Shown: positions 8,560-17,320, counted from the stretch's first letter. The stretch: 55,413 nucleotides of DNA from Polaromonas sp. (GCA_021153985.1 JAJKJM010000015.1:1-55413); one strand, 5' to 3'. Numbers and translations: made by a program. The notes: generated by a model from the letters alone, not told the origin.

Positions 8560-9900
8560 ATGGCTTATCACGATTTCAACATGGAGCACCACTGGCTCCC
8601 TTTCACGCCCAACCGCAGCTTCAAGAAGGACCCGCGGATATTCGTGGCGGCCGACGGCATGCATTTCACGACGCATGACGGCCGGCAGGTGATCGACGGA
8701 ATCTCCAGCCTGTGGTGCGTGGGCGCCGGCCACAACCGCAAGCCCATCAACGAAGCCATCAAGAAGCAGCTCGACACGCTGGACTACGCGACCGCCTTCC
8801 AGGCCAGCAACGACCAGGCGTTCAAAGCGGCGGAACTCATCGCGGGCATGGCCCCCGGCGATCTCAACAAGGTGCTGTTCTGCAATTCGGGTTCTGAGGC
8901 CGCGGATACGTCTCTGAAAGTGGCGCTAGCCTATCACCGCGCGCGCGGCGAAGGGCATCGCAATATCTTTATCGGCCGCGAAAAGGGCTATCACGGCGTC
9001 GGTTTCGGCGGCATGAGTGTGGGCGGCATTCCTGCCAACCGCAAGGTGTACGGCGCTGCGCTGCTGCCGCGTGTGGACCACATGCGCTTCATCCATGACC
9101 CGGTCAACCACGCCTACATCAATGGCACCGAGCCGGTGTGGGAAGAAGACCTGCTGCTGGAGCTGGAAAACCGCATCCTGCCGCTGCACGACCCGAGCAA
9201 TGTGGCCGCCATCATCGTGGAGCCCGTTGCGGGCAGCGCCGGCTGGTATTTGCCGCCCAAGGGTTATCTCAAGCGCCTGCGCGAGATCTGCGACAGGCAC
9301 GGCATCCTGCTGATTTTTGACGAGGTCATCACTGGCTTCGGCCGCTTGGGCACCGGCTTCGGCGCGGACTACTACGGCGTCGTGCCCGACATGCTGAATT
9401 TTGCCAAGTGCGTGACCAACGGCGTGATCCCGCTGGGCGGCGTGATCTGCTCGGACCGCATCTACGACGGCATGATGAATGCCAACAGCGGCGCACCCGA
9501 GCACGCGATCGAGTTTTTCCACGGCTACACCTACTCGGGCCACCCGGTGGCTTGTGCGGCCGCGATCGCGACACTCAATTTGCTCAAGGAAGAAAAACTG
9601 TACGAGCGCGCCGGCCAGATGGGCAAGGTGCTGGGCGACGCCATGCACGGCGCCTTCAAGGGCCTGCCCAATGTGATCGGCATTCGCACCCTGGGGCTGG
9701 CCGGTGCGGTGGAGCTGGCGCCGATTGCCGGCGCGCCGGGCAAGCGCGCCTATGACATCTTCATGGAGTGCTATCACCATGGCGTGCTGGTACGCCCCGC
9801 GGCCGATAACATCGTGATCTGCCCGCCCTACATCGTTGAGAAAGAGCAAATCGACCGCATCGCCAATGTGGTGGCTGACGCGATTCGCAAAAACGCCTGA
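8560..9900 (+). CDS. class III aminotransferase, omega-amino acid:pyruvate type
   Basis: A 446-residue fold-type I PLP enzyme that probably moves the amino group of beta-alanine or another omega-amino acid to pyruvate. The Schiff-base lysine is Lys283 (NFAKCVTNG), the pyridine-nitrogen aspartate Asp254 (IFDEVITGFGR), and the phosphate-binding GSE motif is at 111-113. The N-terminus (HHWLPFTPNRSFKKDPRI) is typical of the omega-APT branch rather than ornithine or DAPA aminotransferases. The start at 8560 is set by CAGGAG at 8548-8553; an in-frame ATG at 8482 would add 26 non-conserved residues. It is convergent with the next gene, stop codons six bases apart. Physiological substrate is uncertain. 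Confidence 0.92.
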   Translation: MAYHDFNMEHHWLPFTPNRSFKKDPRIFVAADGMHFTTHDGRQVIDGISSLWCVGAGHNRKPINEAIKKQLDTLDYATAFQASNDQAFKAAELIAGMAPGDLNKVLFCNSGSEAADTSLKVALAYHRARGEGHRNIFIGREKGYHGVGFGGMSVGGIPANRKVYGAALLPRVDHMRFIHDPVNHAYINGTEPVWEEDLLLELENRILPLHDPSNVAAIIVEPVAGSAGWYLPPKGYLKRLREICDRHGILLIFDEVITGFGRLGTGFGADYYGVVPDMLNFAKCVTNGVIPLGGVICSDRIYDGMMNANSGAPEHAIEFFHGYTYSGHPVACAAAIATLNLLKEEKLYERAGQMGKVLGDAMHGAFKGLPNVIGIRTLGLAGAVELAPIAGAPGKRAYDIFMECYHHGVLVRPAADNIVICPPYIVEKEQIDRIANVVADAIRKNA

Positions 9901-9906
9901 GGTGCT

Positions 9907-10767
9907 TCAGGGTTTGGGCGCCAGCGTTTTGTCCAGGCCCTCGCAGTAGTCTTTCTCGGGTAATGCGGGCGTTGCCCATACGGCATCAAAAGCCTCGGGA
10001 CTTTCATTCCCCGCAGTTCCGGCGCGCAGCCTGATGACCTTCGTTTTCAGGTCTGAAGGCAGATGCTGCGGCACGCCCAGGAGGCGGTCTGCATGGCCGC
10101 TGCCGGCCAGCAGCAGCACCGTCTTGCCCGGCAGCGCTGCCTGGGCCAGGGTGTTGGCCATGGTGACGTCTTTGGCAATCTGGATGCGCGTCATCGGCGT
10201 GATCTGGCCTTCGGGCAACAGGTTGCAGTGGCCTATGCGTATGAGCTGCTGCTGTGCCTTGAGGGCTGGGCCCGGCAGGCGGGTGTCGAGCTGGCTGTCT
10301 GCCATGCTGGCCGGCATCTGCGCCCGCGGCAGGTTGGCGCCCAGCACGGGCACGCCGGCGCGCACGGCGGCCATCACGGCAGGGCCATACGAGGCCCAGG
10401 GCCAGCCCTTGTCGTTCCAGTTGAGTGCATTGCGCACCTGTTGCTCAGTGGCGCTGGGTTTGAGCGCGGAGGTGCTGGCGCCTGTGTCGGCCATCTCAAG
10501 AGCGACGGCCGCCAGCGCCCCTTTGGCCGCCAGAAGAGCGACCACCTGCTGTTCAATGCGCTGGTGTTCGGCGGCATCGTGTTGCTCGCCGAGGACGAGG
10601 ACATCAGCGGGAAGCATCGCCTCCAGGCGGGTGGATGTTTGCGCGGTGTCGCTGCCTGGCGCCTGCAGGATAGGCGCCTCGGGCCGCCCTGCGCATCCGC
10701 CCGCAAAAGCCGTCGCGGTGGCGCAGAGAAGGCATGCCAAAGCACGAGGGGTGAGGAAATAAGGCAT
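9907..10767 (-). CDS. ChaN family lipoprotein (haem-binding type)
   Basis: A 286-residue putative outer-membrane lipoprotein. A lipobox (FAGGC, Cys25) ends the signal sequence. The ChaN/DUF399 domain opens with VLVLGEQHDAAEHQ (about residues 56-69) and contains the long alpha-helical middle typical of the family; the histidines of the GEQHD stretch match the expected conserved position. Campylobacter ChaN binds a pair of haem molecules at a dimer interface, so a role in iron or haem handling is possible, but no TonB receptor or haem gene adjoins. It is divergent from the AbrB-type permease gene (54 bases between start codons). Confidence 0.82.
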   Translation of the reverse strand: MPYFLTPRALACLLCATATAFAGGCAGRPEAPILQAPGSDTAQTSTRLEAMLPADVLVLGEQHDAAEHQRIEQQVVALLAAKGALAAVALEMADTGASTSALKPSATEQQVRNALNWNDKGWPWASYGPAVMAAVRAGVPVLGANLPRAQMPASMADSQLDTRLPGPALKAQQQLIRIGHCNLLPEGQITPMTRIQIAKDVTMANTLAQAALPGKTVLLLAGSGHADRLLGVPQHLPSDLKTKVIRLRAGTAGNESPEAFDAVWATPALPEKDYCEGLDKTLAPKP

Positions 10768-10821
10768 CGGTGGATACTACCGCCTCCGGCGGATTTTGTT
10801 CCGCCCCATTGCACCTCCGTC

Positions 10822-11937
10822 ATGCTTTCCCTGCCCCACCGAGCCGTCCAGTCCTTGCCCGTGCGTGTCGTCCTGACCTTGTTGCTGGCTTGGGGCGCCG
10901 CAGCGCTGTGCATCGCGTTGCGTACACCCTTGCCGTGGATGATCGGCCCGCTGCTGGTGACGGCGGTGGTGTCGATGCTGGGCGGGCCCACGGCCAGCTG
11001 GACGCCCCTGCGCAATGCCGGGCAATGGATCATCGGCTGTGCATTAGGGCTGTACTTCACGCCGCAGGTGGTGGCGCTGCTCGCCGGCCTGTGGTGGGCG
11101 ATTGCGCTGAACATCGCGTGGGCCCTGGCGCTGGGGTTGGCATTTGGTGCGTGGTTGCACCGGGTTCACCACGGGCCCGGACCGTTTCATGTGAAGGGCC
11201 TGTCCCGCATCACGACTTATTTTGCGGCGCCCATCGGTGCGGCGTCGGAGATGACGCTGATGGCCGAACGCCATGGCGCGCAAACCGACCTGGTGGCATC
11301 GGCGCACAGCCTGCGGGTGCTGCTGGTCACCTTGATCATTCCTTTCGGTTTTCAATGGGCGGGGCTGCATGGGCTGGATGCCGGCTTGCCCGGCGCTCGC
11401 GTGGTGCAGTGGCCGGGCCTGGCCCTGCTGGCTGCGCTGACCGGCATGGGCTGCTGGGTCATGCTGAAGCTGGAACGCACCAACCCCTGGTTTATCGGTG
11501 CGCTGGTGGTGTCGCTGCTGCTCACGGCCTGCGGCGTGACGCTGTCGGCACTGCCGCAAGGCATGACCAATGCCGCACAACTGGTCATCGGTGTCAGCCT
11601 GGGCGTGCGTTTCACCAGCGGGTTTGTGCATATGGCGCCGCGCTGGCTGGGTTCGGTGGCGCTGTCGACGGTAGGAATGATTGTGCTGTGCGCTGGCTTT
11701 GCCTGGCTGCTGGCGCAATTCACCAGCCTGCACTGGGCGACTTTGCTGTTGGGCACCTCACCCGGCGGCATCGCCGAGATGGCCATCACGGCCAAGGTGC
11801 TGCAGCTGGGCGTGCCGGTGGTTACGGCGTTTCATGTTACCAGACTGGCGGCGGTATTGCTGCTGGCCGAGCCTATGTACCGCTGGTTTTATCAGGACAG
11901 CGCGACGGCGCAGGCCGAAAGCCCATCCGTCGAGTAA
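10822..11937 (+). CDS. AbrB family membrane protein (putative permease)
   Basis: A 371-residue polytopic protein made of two homologous hydrophobic halves. It matches the AbrB (formerly AmoA-regulator/ammonia monooxygenase-named) family, with the repeated motif LPWMIGPLL at about 34-42 and NPWFIGALV in the second half, and the SPGGIAEMAITA signature near residue 315. These are transport-like proteins of unknown substrate, unrelated to the AbrB DNA-binding regulator. The start MLSLPH at 10822 is chosen because the frame upstream of it runs antisense through the ChaN-like gene. It ends 3 bases before the stop of the convergent DUF3567 gene. Confidence 0.85.
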   Translation: MLSLPHRAVQSLPVRVVLTLLLAWGAAALCIALRTPLPWMIGPLLVTAVVSMLGGPTASWTPLRNAGQWIIGCALGLYFTPQVVALLAGLWWAIALNIAWALALGLAFGAWLHRVHHGPGPFHVKGLSRITTYFAAPIGAASEMTLMAERHGAQTDLVASAHSLRVLLVTLIIPFGFQWAGLHGLDAGLPGARVVQWPGLALLAALTGMGCWVMLKLERTNPWFIGALVVSLLLTACGVTLSALPQGMTNAAQLVIGVSLGVRFTSGFVHMAPRWLGSVALSTVGMIVLCAGFAWLLAQFTSLHWATLLLGTSPGGIAEMAITAKVLQLGVPVVTAFHVTRLAAVLLLAEPMYRWFYQDSATAQAESPSVE

Positions 11938-11940
11938 TTT

Positions 11941-12222
11941 CTAGTGCAAAGAGATAGGGGTGTTGGCGAGGCCGCTATAGCCTTCCAGCGTGTCCTCGAT
12001 TTCTTCTTGTGTGGGAGTGTTCTGCGCCCAGGCACTGAGGCGTTGCTGGAACATTTCGGCCCATGAGCCATCCAGGTAAACCTCTTTACCCGAGCGTTTG
12101 TCCACAATTTCAAAGCCGTGGCGAGCCAGTTGCGGCACAGCCGGGGCAGGCGCTGCCTCTTCAGGGGCGTTGGCGTGGATCTGAAGCACGGCAAAAGAGT
12201 CCGAGTCGTAGAGCATGTGCAT
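11941..12222 (-). CDS. DUF3567 family small protein
   Basis: A 93-residue soluble protein beginning MHMLYDSDSFAVLQI and resembling the DUF3567 family, which I know only from betaproteobacteria and which has no assigned function. It is acidic in the C-terminal half (QEEIEDTLEGYSGL). The second Met (third residue) is an equally possible start. An AAGGAA-type ribosome binding site precedes it, and a 153-base spacer separates it from the DUF3108 gene upstream on the same strand. No catalytic motif is visible. Confidence 0.8.
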   Translation of the reverse strand: MHMLYDSDSFAVLQIHANAPEEAAPAPAVPQLARHGFEIVDKRSGKEVYLDGSWAEMFQQRLSAWAQNTPTQEEIEDTLEGYSGLANTPISLH

Positions 12223-12375
12223 GGTGTGTTCCTTTCCCTACAGATAGCAACGATAGTGCCAAGTTCAAGGGAATGGGTTTTTGGCATGCAATCGTTCGGT
12301 AAAGACCCGCTACGCCGTGTAAAACCACACATAAAGCCTGCATTACCGTGCAGCGCAACAACGCGGGCTTCGGCT

Positions 12376-13476
12376 TTACTCTTTGCCGAGGCTGCTGAGC
12401 TGCTGGTCGACAAAATCCCCATTGGACTGGGTGATCTTGTTGCGTACCGGCAAGTAGCCCAGTGAGGGCGCGTACCAGATCTCCACCTTCTGGTCGAACT
12501 CGCGCCGCGGTTGACGCGCCAGTTTGACCGTGGCGAGTTCGCCAAAGGGCAGCGCGAGTGTTTCTTCGGCCTCCACCCGGAAAGTCCAGGTGTCGGCATC
12601 GCGCGGGCCTACGGTATACATGGAAACGGTGGTGCCCACAGGAAATGCGGCCGGGTTTCCCGCCAGCATGCCGCCCAGCTGGATGAAAACGCTGACCCGG
12701 TCTTGTGCGCCTTTGATCCACGGCACGGCGGGGGTGTTGGCGCTAAAGCTGACCTGGCCTTTGTCGGGATCAAAATGCGCGGCCACTTCGGTTCTTGACT
12801 TGTCGGAAAAGCGTATGGGGGCGAGGCCGTCCGGGCCCACTACCCCAGTGCTTCCCATACTGCGTGAGCCGAGGAACAGCGCGCTGACCCGCATGGCGGC
12901 GTCATAGAGGCTGCCTACGCGCCGCCAGTTCAGTTCGGCGTTCGCGTGATAAGGCAGCCCCTTGGCGCTGCCGGTCATCCTGTATTCCAGCTTCACGCTG
13001 TCTGGCAGTGCCATCGCCGTCACCGGCGTTTGAACGGGGCCGGCGGGCGGGACGGGCGCGCTTGCCGCGGATGCGGCGGCGAGGGCTGCCGCTTCCTGGG
13101 CGCCGTCGTTTCCCGCAGCTTGCGCAGCGGGCGCTTCGCCGGAAACGGGTGCGTCGGTGGACGGTTCTGCTACAGAATTAGTAGCTAAAGGTTCAGGTGC
13201 TGCATGGGCTGGCGGCGGTTTTGGCTTAACAGTTTTTGGGCGGGGCCTGGGCGGCACGGGCTGCGGTGCTGCTGCGGGCTGCACCGGCGGCGGCGGCGCG
13301 ATGTTGCGGGTGACCAGGGGCTGGGCGCGCTGTGAGGCCCGATCCAGCTCGGGGCCAAACAGCGCCGGTGAAGACTTGAGCACCAGCGCGTGGATACCCA
13401 GCACCACCGCCGCCAGCAGGGCCAATGCGCGCCAGGGCGGCGCGAGGCCGGGCACGGCCGCTGCAGGCATGTTCAT
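12376..13476 (-). CDS. DUF3108 protein with TonB-like proline-rich linker
   Basis: A 366-residue envelope protein. Residues about 15-34 are a single membrane anchor. Residues 60-95 form a Pro/Lys/Arg-rich segment (PPRPRPKTVKPKPPP) like the rigid periplasmic spacer of TonB, followed by an Ala-rich stretch to about 150. The remainder is a DUF3108 domain, a beta-rich periplasmic module of unknown function. Its ATG overlaps the stop of the IclR gene upstream (ATGA, 13473-13476), so translation is coupled. Codons 98-103 contain a copy of the 17-bp dispersed palindrome. No TonB C-terminal domain is present, so it is not TonB itself. Confidence 0.8.
   Translation of the reverse strand: MNMPAAAVPGLAPPWRALALLAAVVLGIHALVLKSSPALFGPELDRASQRAQPLVTRNIAPPPPVQPAAAPQPVPPRPRPKTVKPKPPPAHAAPEPLATNSVAEPSTDAPVSGEAPAAQAAGNDGAQEAAALAAASAASAPVPPAGPVQTPVTAMALPDSVKLEYRMTGSAKGLPYHANAELNWRRVGSLYDAAMRVSALFLGSRSMGSTGVVGPDGLAPIRFSDKSRTEVAAHFDPDKGQVSFSANTPAVPWIKGAQDRVSVFIQLGGMLAGNPAAFPVGTTVSMYTVGPRDADTWTFRVEAEETLALPFGELATVKLARQPRREFDQKVEIWYAPSLGYLPVRNKITQSNGDFVDQQLSSLGKE
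13169..13185 (-). repeat. 17-bp dispersed palindrome, copy 1 (inside DUF3108 gene)
   Basis: On the minus strand GCTACTAATTCTGTAGC: perfect 5-bp arms around seven bases. It encodes Ala98-Thr-Asn-Ser-Val-Ala103 of the DUF3108 protein. Most divergent of five copies in the window (three mismatches to consensus GCTAYNNATTTGATAGC). Confidence 0.7.
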
Positions 13477-14324
13477 GCCTCTTTGAACCCCAGGTCGCGG
13501 GAAAGTTGCCGGGCCGCCGACGCCAGGGGCTTGGCGACCGTGCCGTCCCAGCCGGGGTCAAATGTGGCCAGCGAGCCCAGCGCCACCATGCCCAGCGCCA
13601 GATGGCCATCGGCATCAAACACCGGCGCGCAAAACCCGGCCACACCCGGCAGCAAGGTATTGACGGCACGGGCCATGCCCCGCCGGCGTACGTCTTCCAG
13701 CAAGGCGGTGAGTTCGGCCAGGCTGGCAGGCACATCCTTGCGCGCCAGTTTCTGGTTGCGTGCCAGCTCATCTTTGACCAGCAGCGCCAGCCGGCCTGGC
13801 GATTTGCCGCCGGCCGTCAGGCGGGGCAGCGAGAACGCGGCAAAACACAGGCCCGTGGCCGACGACAGCAGCGGCATCACATCGCCCAGCCGCAGGTTGA
13901 CTGTCACGGCTTGCGGCGATTCTTCCCAGTGCACCAGTGTGGGCCCCTGGTTGCCCCAGACGGCGAGCGCCAGCGTCTGGCCGGTTTGCGCCATGAGCGC
14001 GGGCATGAGCTGCCGGGCGAGCTTGACGCTGTCCAGCCTGGACAGCGCGGCCAGGCCCAGCTTGAGCGCCGCAGGGCCCAGTGCGTAACGGGTGGTGGCG
14101 CTGTCCTGGGCCACCAGTTCCAGCCGCTGAAAGCTGACCAGGTAGCGGTGCGCCTTGGCCGCGCTCATGCCGGCGGCCGCGGCCAGGTCGCGCAGCATGA
14201 GGGGGCCGGGCGAGGTGGACAGCACCTCCAACAGGCTGAAACCGACCTCCACCGACTGGATGCCCGCGCGTTGCGGCGGCAGGCTGCTGCGGTCGGCGTT
14301 GGAGATGGACGGGCTGGCTTTCAT
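13473..14324 (-). CDS. IclR-family transcriptional regulator
   Basis: A 283-residue IclR-type regulator. It has an N-terminal winged helix (about residues 22-80, SVEVGFSLLEVL, then MLRDLAAAAGMSAAKAHRYLVSFQRLELV) and a C-terminal GAF-like effector domain that contains the family's LLPGVAGFCAPVFDADGHLALGMVALG segment. The start at 14324 matches the family N-terminus; an open frame upstream runs antisense through the hydrolase gene and is not used. It is divergent from the fumarylacetoacetate hydrolase-family gene (144 bases between starts), which is its likely target, and its stop overlaps the start of the DUF3108 gene by four bases. Confidence 0.93.
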   Translation of the reverse strand: MKASPSISNADRSSLPPQRAGIQSVEVGFSLLEVLSTSPGPLMLRDLAAAAGMSAAKAHRYLVSFQRLELVAQDSATTRYALGPAALKLGLAALSRLDSVKLARQLMPALMAQTGQTLALAVWGNQGPTLVHWEESPQAVTVNLRLGDVMPLLSSATGLCFAAFSLPRLTAGGKSPGRLALLVKDELARNQKLARKDVPASLAELTALLEDVRRRGMARAVNTLLPGVAGFCAPVFDADGHLALGMVALGSLATFDPGWDGTVAKPLASAARQLSRDLGFKEA

Positions 14325-14342
14325 GGGGTGACTAGAATTTCG

Positions 14343-14380
14343 GGTTACCCGCCGGTCCGGCGAATACAGGAATCGTAACC
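14343..14380. promoter_or_regulatory. candidate IclR operator between iclR-type and FAH genes
   Basis: Inverted arms GGTTAC (14343-14348) and GTAACC (14375-14380) face each other across 26 bases, and the match extends to CGGGTTAC versus CCGGTTAC. They sit in the 144-base divergent intergenic region, where an IclR operator would be expected. The arms are short, so this is only a candidate. Confidence 0.3.
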
Positions 14381-14468
14381 GGGGCCGCAAGGTGGGCCGT
14401 TCCAGGGCCACGGCACAATCAGGCTTACAGCGACTTGCAGCGACACCGACAGCACCCTCAGGATACTG

Positions 14469-15449
14469 ATGAAACTTGCCACTTACAAAGACTCTTCCCG
14501 CGACGGCCAGCTCGTTGTGGTCTCGCGCGACCTCTCTACGGCCCATTATGCGACCGGCATTGCCAGCCGCCTGCAGCAAGTGCTGGACGACTGGAACTTC
14601 ATGTCGCCGCAGTTGCAGGACCTGTATGAAACGCTGAACAACGGCAAGGCGCGGCACGCGTTTCCGTTTGAGCCCTCGCGCTGCATGGCGCCGCTGCCGC
14701 GCGCCTACCAGTGGGCCGACGGCTCGGCCTTCATCAACCACGTGGAGCTGGTGCGCAAGGCCCGCAACGCCGAAGTGCCCGAAAGCTTTTACACCGACCC
14801 GCTGATGTACCAGGGCGGCAGCGGCGACTTCATCGGCGCCTGCGACGACGTGGTCGTGGCAAGTGAAGACTTCGGCATCGACTTCGAATCGGAAGTCGCC
14901 GTCATCACGGGCGACGTGCCCATGGGCGCCACGCCGGCGCAGGCGCTCGAAGGCGTACGCCTGTTGATGTTGGCCAATGATGTCTCGCTGCGCAACCTGA
15001 TCCCTGATGAACTCGCCAAAGGCTTTGGCTTCTTGCAAAGCAAGCCGGCCACGGCTTTCAGCCCGGTGGCCGTGACGCTGGACGAAGTGGGCGACGCCTG
15101 GGAAAAGGGCCGCCTGCACATGACCCTGCAAAGCACCTGGAACGGCCGCAAGGTCGGCATGTGCGAAGCCGGCCCCGAAATGACCTTTCACTTCGGCCAG
15201 CTGATCGCCCACATCTGCAAAACCCGCAACGTGCGCGCCGGCAGCATCGTCGGCTCCGGCACCGTCAGCAACAAGGACTGGAGCCACGGCTACAGCTGCA
15301 TCGCCGAAAAACGCGCGATCGAAACCATCGAGGACGGCAAGCCCAAAACCGAATTCATGAAGTTCGGCGACACGATTCGTATCGAAGCCAAGGGCAAGGA
15401 TGGGATGTCGGTGTTTGGGGCCATCGACCAAAAGGTTGTTTCCGCCTGA
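14469..15449 (+). CDS. fumarylacetoacetate hydrolase-family protein
   Basis: A 326-residue FAH-superfamily enzyme that would cleave or hydrolyse a carbon-carbon bond in a beta-diketo acid using a divalent metal. The metal-binding carboxylates fall in the conserved FGIDFESEVAVITGD region (about residues 138-152), and the GSGTVSNKDW segment near 258 is the family's C-terminal active-site loop. It is longer than the ~220-residue 2-keto-4-pentenoate type and lacks the SH3-like N-domain of true FAH, having instead a divergent ~70-residue N-terminal part. The adjacent divergent IclR gene suggests aromatic or keto-acid catabolism. The substrate is not assignable, and no homogentisate gene is in the window. 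Confidence 0.88.
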   Translation: MKLATYKDSSRDGQLVVVSRDLSTAHYATGIASRLQQVLDDWNFMSPQLQDLYETLNNGKARHAFPFEPSRCMAPLPRAYQWADGSAFINHVELVRKARNAEVPESFYTDPLMYQGGSGDFIGACDDVVVASEDFGIDFESEVAVITGDVPMGATPAQALEGVRLLMLANDVSLRNLIPDELAKGFGFLQSKPATAFSPVAVTLDEVGDAWEKGRLHMTLQSTWNGRKVGMCEAGPEMTFHFGQLIAHICKTRNVRAGSIVGSGTVSNKDWSHGYSCIAEKRAIETIEDGKPKTEFMKFGDTIRIEAKGKDGMSVFGAIDQKVVSA

Positions 15450-15578
15450 TCAGCACCCATCCCCCGTTCGCCCTGAGGTATTGGAAGGTCGGCGTGCTAC
15501 AGGAATAGGCTTCGATCCTCAGCCCGGACGGAAAGTGGGGCAGCTTAACCCCAACGGGTGACCCAGCCTTTTTCTTCA

Positions 15579-15647
15579 ATCTGCGTAAATCTGCGTAATT
15601 TGCGGATAAACAGAATTCATCCGCAGATTACGCAGATTTGCGCAGAT
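15579..15647. repeat. 69-bp imperfect palindrome built of ATCTGCGTAA-like units
   Basis: Two 29-base arms (15579-15607 and 15619-15647) are inverted copies with 27 of 29 matches, around an 11-base centre. Each arm carries two to three direct iterations of an ATCTGCGTAA-like unit. I recall near-identical palindromes as intergenic repeats in many unrelated bacteria, where they are mistranslated as peptides ending PQITQIYAD. It lies in the 253-base gap between the FAH-family gene and marC, where an open frame over it is not a gene. Confidence 0.85.
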
Positions 15648-15702
15648 ACACAGTCCTGCGCCGCGTGCGCCAGGCACAGCAAAGCGAGCCGGTGCGCGGT
15701 CC

Positions 15703-16308
15703 TCATGCGGCGGCCCCGGTCTGGGTGATGAAGAGGCGTATGCCGCGCAGGAACATCTCAACCGAGATGGCTACCAGGATCAGCCCCATGAGCCGCTCGA
15801 ACGCCATCATCACGCGGTCGCCCGCCACGCGCTGTATGCGCTCGGACAGCACCAGCACCACCGCGCACACGGCCATGGTGACGCACAGCGCTGCAACCCA
15901 CTCCATACGCCGGTCCGGCGCCTGAGACACCAGCAGCATTACCGTGGCCAGTGCCGACGGGCCGGCCAATGCCGGGATGGCCAGCGGCACGATCAGCGGC
16001 TCGCCCTGCATCGGTGCGGACTCGGGCTGATCCGACGGGAAAATCATGCGCAGCGCGATCAGGAACATGACGACGGCGCCGGCGATCTGCAGCGACAGGT
16101 CGCTGAGGTTCATCAGGCGCAGAAAGCCGTCGCCGACAAACATGAAGGCCAGCAGCAGCAAAAAGGCGATCAGCACCTCGCGCAGGATCACGCGCATGCG
16201 CCGCTCGGGGGCCACGCCTTTGAGGGCATTCACAAAGATCGGGATGTTGCCGAACGGATCCGTAATGAGCAGCAGCAGCACGGTGGCGGAAGCAAAGGTG
16301 TAGGCCAT
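15703..16308 (-). CDS. MarC family integral membrane protein
   Basis: A 201-residue protein with six predicted membrane helices. Family hallmarks are ITDPFGNIPIF near residues 15-26 and PLAIPALAGPSAL near 109-121. MarC/YhgN proteins are inner-membrane proteins of undetermined function; the early link to multiple antibiotic resistance was not confirmed. It is monocistronic, divergent from the PhaM-like gene (145 bases between starts). The palindromic repeat lies just past its stop and could act as its transcript end. Confidence 0.9.
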   Translation of the reverse strand: MAYTFASATVLLLLITDPFGNIPIFVNALKGVAPERRMRVILREVLIAFLLLLAFMFVGDGFLRLMNLSDLSLQIAGAVVMFLIALRMIFPSDQPESAPMQGEPLIVPLAIPALAGPSALATVMLLVSQAPDRRMEWVAALCVTMAVCAVVLVLSERIQRVAGDRVMMAFERLMGLILVAISVEMFLRGIRLFITQTGAAA

Positions 16309-16453
16309 GGGCCAAGCTTATCAGGCGGCCGGCGCGGCCCGGAGGCAAAAACCGGTTGACGTCCCGCCCCAGCGTTGCACAATGAAGAAGCGTGCCGGGC
16401 TGCCCCGCTGCCCGCCTTTCGACACAACCATGCAAACAAGCCAGGAGACATCC

Positions 16454-17320
16454 ATGAGTGACGCAGACAATCCTTCCTTTCCCGGTTTTGGCAAGCTGGT
16501 GCCTGGCTTCGACTTTTTGCAAAACCTGGCCAAGCAGGCGGCCGGCAGTGCGACGCAGAAGATTCCCCAACTGCCCAACCTGGGTAACTGGGTGGCGCCC
16601 ACCCTCAATGTCGAAGAGCTCGACAAGCGCATCGAGGAGCTCAAGGCCGTGCAGTTCTGGCTCGACCAGAACGCCACCGCGCTCAAGGCGACCATCCAGG
16701 CGTTGGAGGTGCAGAAGATGACGCTGGCCACCCTCAAGGGCATGAACTTCAATATGGGCGATGTGGCCAATGCCTTCAAGCTCAAGGTGGCCGACAGCGT
16801 GGCGGGCGGCGTGCAGCGCGCGGCCGACAAGGCCCGCACCTTTTCGGGACTGGAGGTTCCGCCGACCAGCTTTGGCACAGACAAGCCTGCAGCCAAATCC
16901 AAAGCCAAGGCGCCCGCGCCGTCCAAAGCGGCCACACCGGCTGCCGGCGTGGTGGACCCGATGCAGTGGTGGGGCGCGCTCACCCAGCAGTTCCAGACCA
17001 TCGCGACTGACGCCATGAAGGACGCCGCCAAAAAAACCGCGATGGACACCACCAAGAGCCTGGCCACGGGCCTGGCCAAAGACGCCATGAAAACCGCTAC
17101 CGGGATGGCAACGGACATGGCCCGAAACATGGCCGAGACGGCCGGCAAGACCGTGGCAGGCGGTGCGCGCGCCGCCATGAACACGGCGCTGCGCAGCAGC
17201 CAGGGCTGGCCCACGCCGGCCGCCGGGAAAGCTGCCGCCAAACCTGCCACCAAAGCGGCCGCCAAAGCAAAACCCAAGGCAAAGGCCAAACCGCCCGTGC
17301 GTAAATCCTCCCGCCCATGA
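16454..17320 (+). CDS. PhaM-like polyhydroxyalkanoate granule-associated protein
   Basis: A 288-residue protein resembling PhaM of Ralstonia/Cupriavidus, which activates PHB synthase PhaC1 and ties granules to the nucleoid. Seen: a FDFLQNLAK segment near the N-terminus, a conserved helical region around residues 45-115 (NWVAPTLNVEELDKRIEELK), an amphipathic Ala/Met/Thr-rich middle, and a highly basic Ala/Lys/Pro tail from about 255 that resembles histone H1 and probably binds DNA. The start at 16454 follows CCAGGAGA at 16441-16448; an upstream in-frame ATG would add 49 unrelated residues. The stop overlaps the next start (ATGA). No phaC, phaP or phaR is in the window. Confidence 0.78.
   Translation: MSDADNPSFPGFGKLVPGFDFLQNLAKQAAGSATQKIPQLPNLGNWVAPTLNVEELDKRIEELKAVQFWLDQNATALKATIQALEVQKMTLATLKGMNFNMGDVANAFKLKVADSVAGGVQRAADKARTFSGLEVPPTSFGTDKPAAKSKAKAPAPSKAATPAAGVVDPMQWWGALTQQFQTIATDAMKDAAKKTAMDTTKSLATGLAKDAMKTATGMATDMARNMAETAGKTVAGGARAAMNTALRSSQGWPTPAAGKAAAKPATKAAAKAKPKAKAKPPVRKSSRP

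Noticed and set aside
10063..10821. Upstream extension of the AbrB-type open frame
   Set aside because: It is antisense to the ChaN-like lipoprotein gene and has no membrane segments or family match.
12223..12375. Possible small gene between the DUF3567 and DUF3108 genes
   Set aside because: No frame with a ribosome site or protein-like composition; treated as promoter/leader sequence.
14325..15431. Upstream extension of the IclR open frame through the FAH-family gene
   Set aside because: The added 369 codons are antisense to a conserved enzyme; the IclR family N-terminus starts at 14324.
15576..15761. 61-codon minus-strand frame ending PQITQIYAD
   Set aside because: It is a translation of the 15579-15647 palindrome, a known kind of spurious peptide, and overlaps the 3' end of marC.
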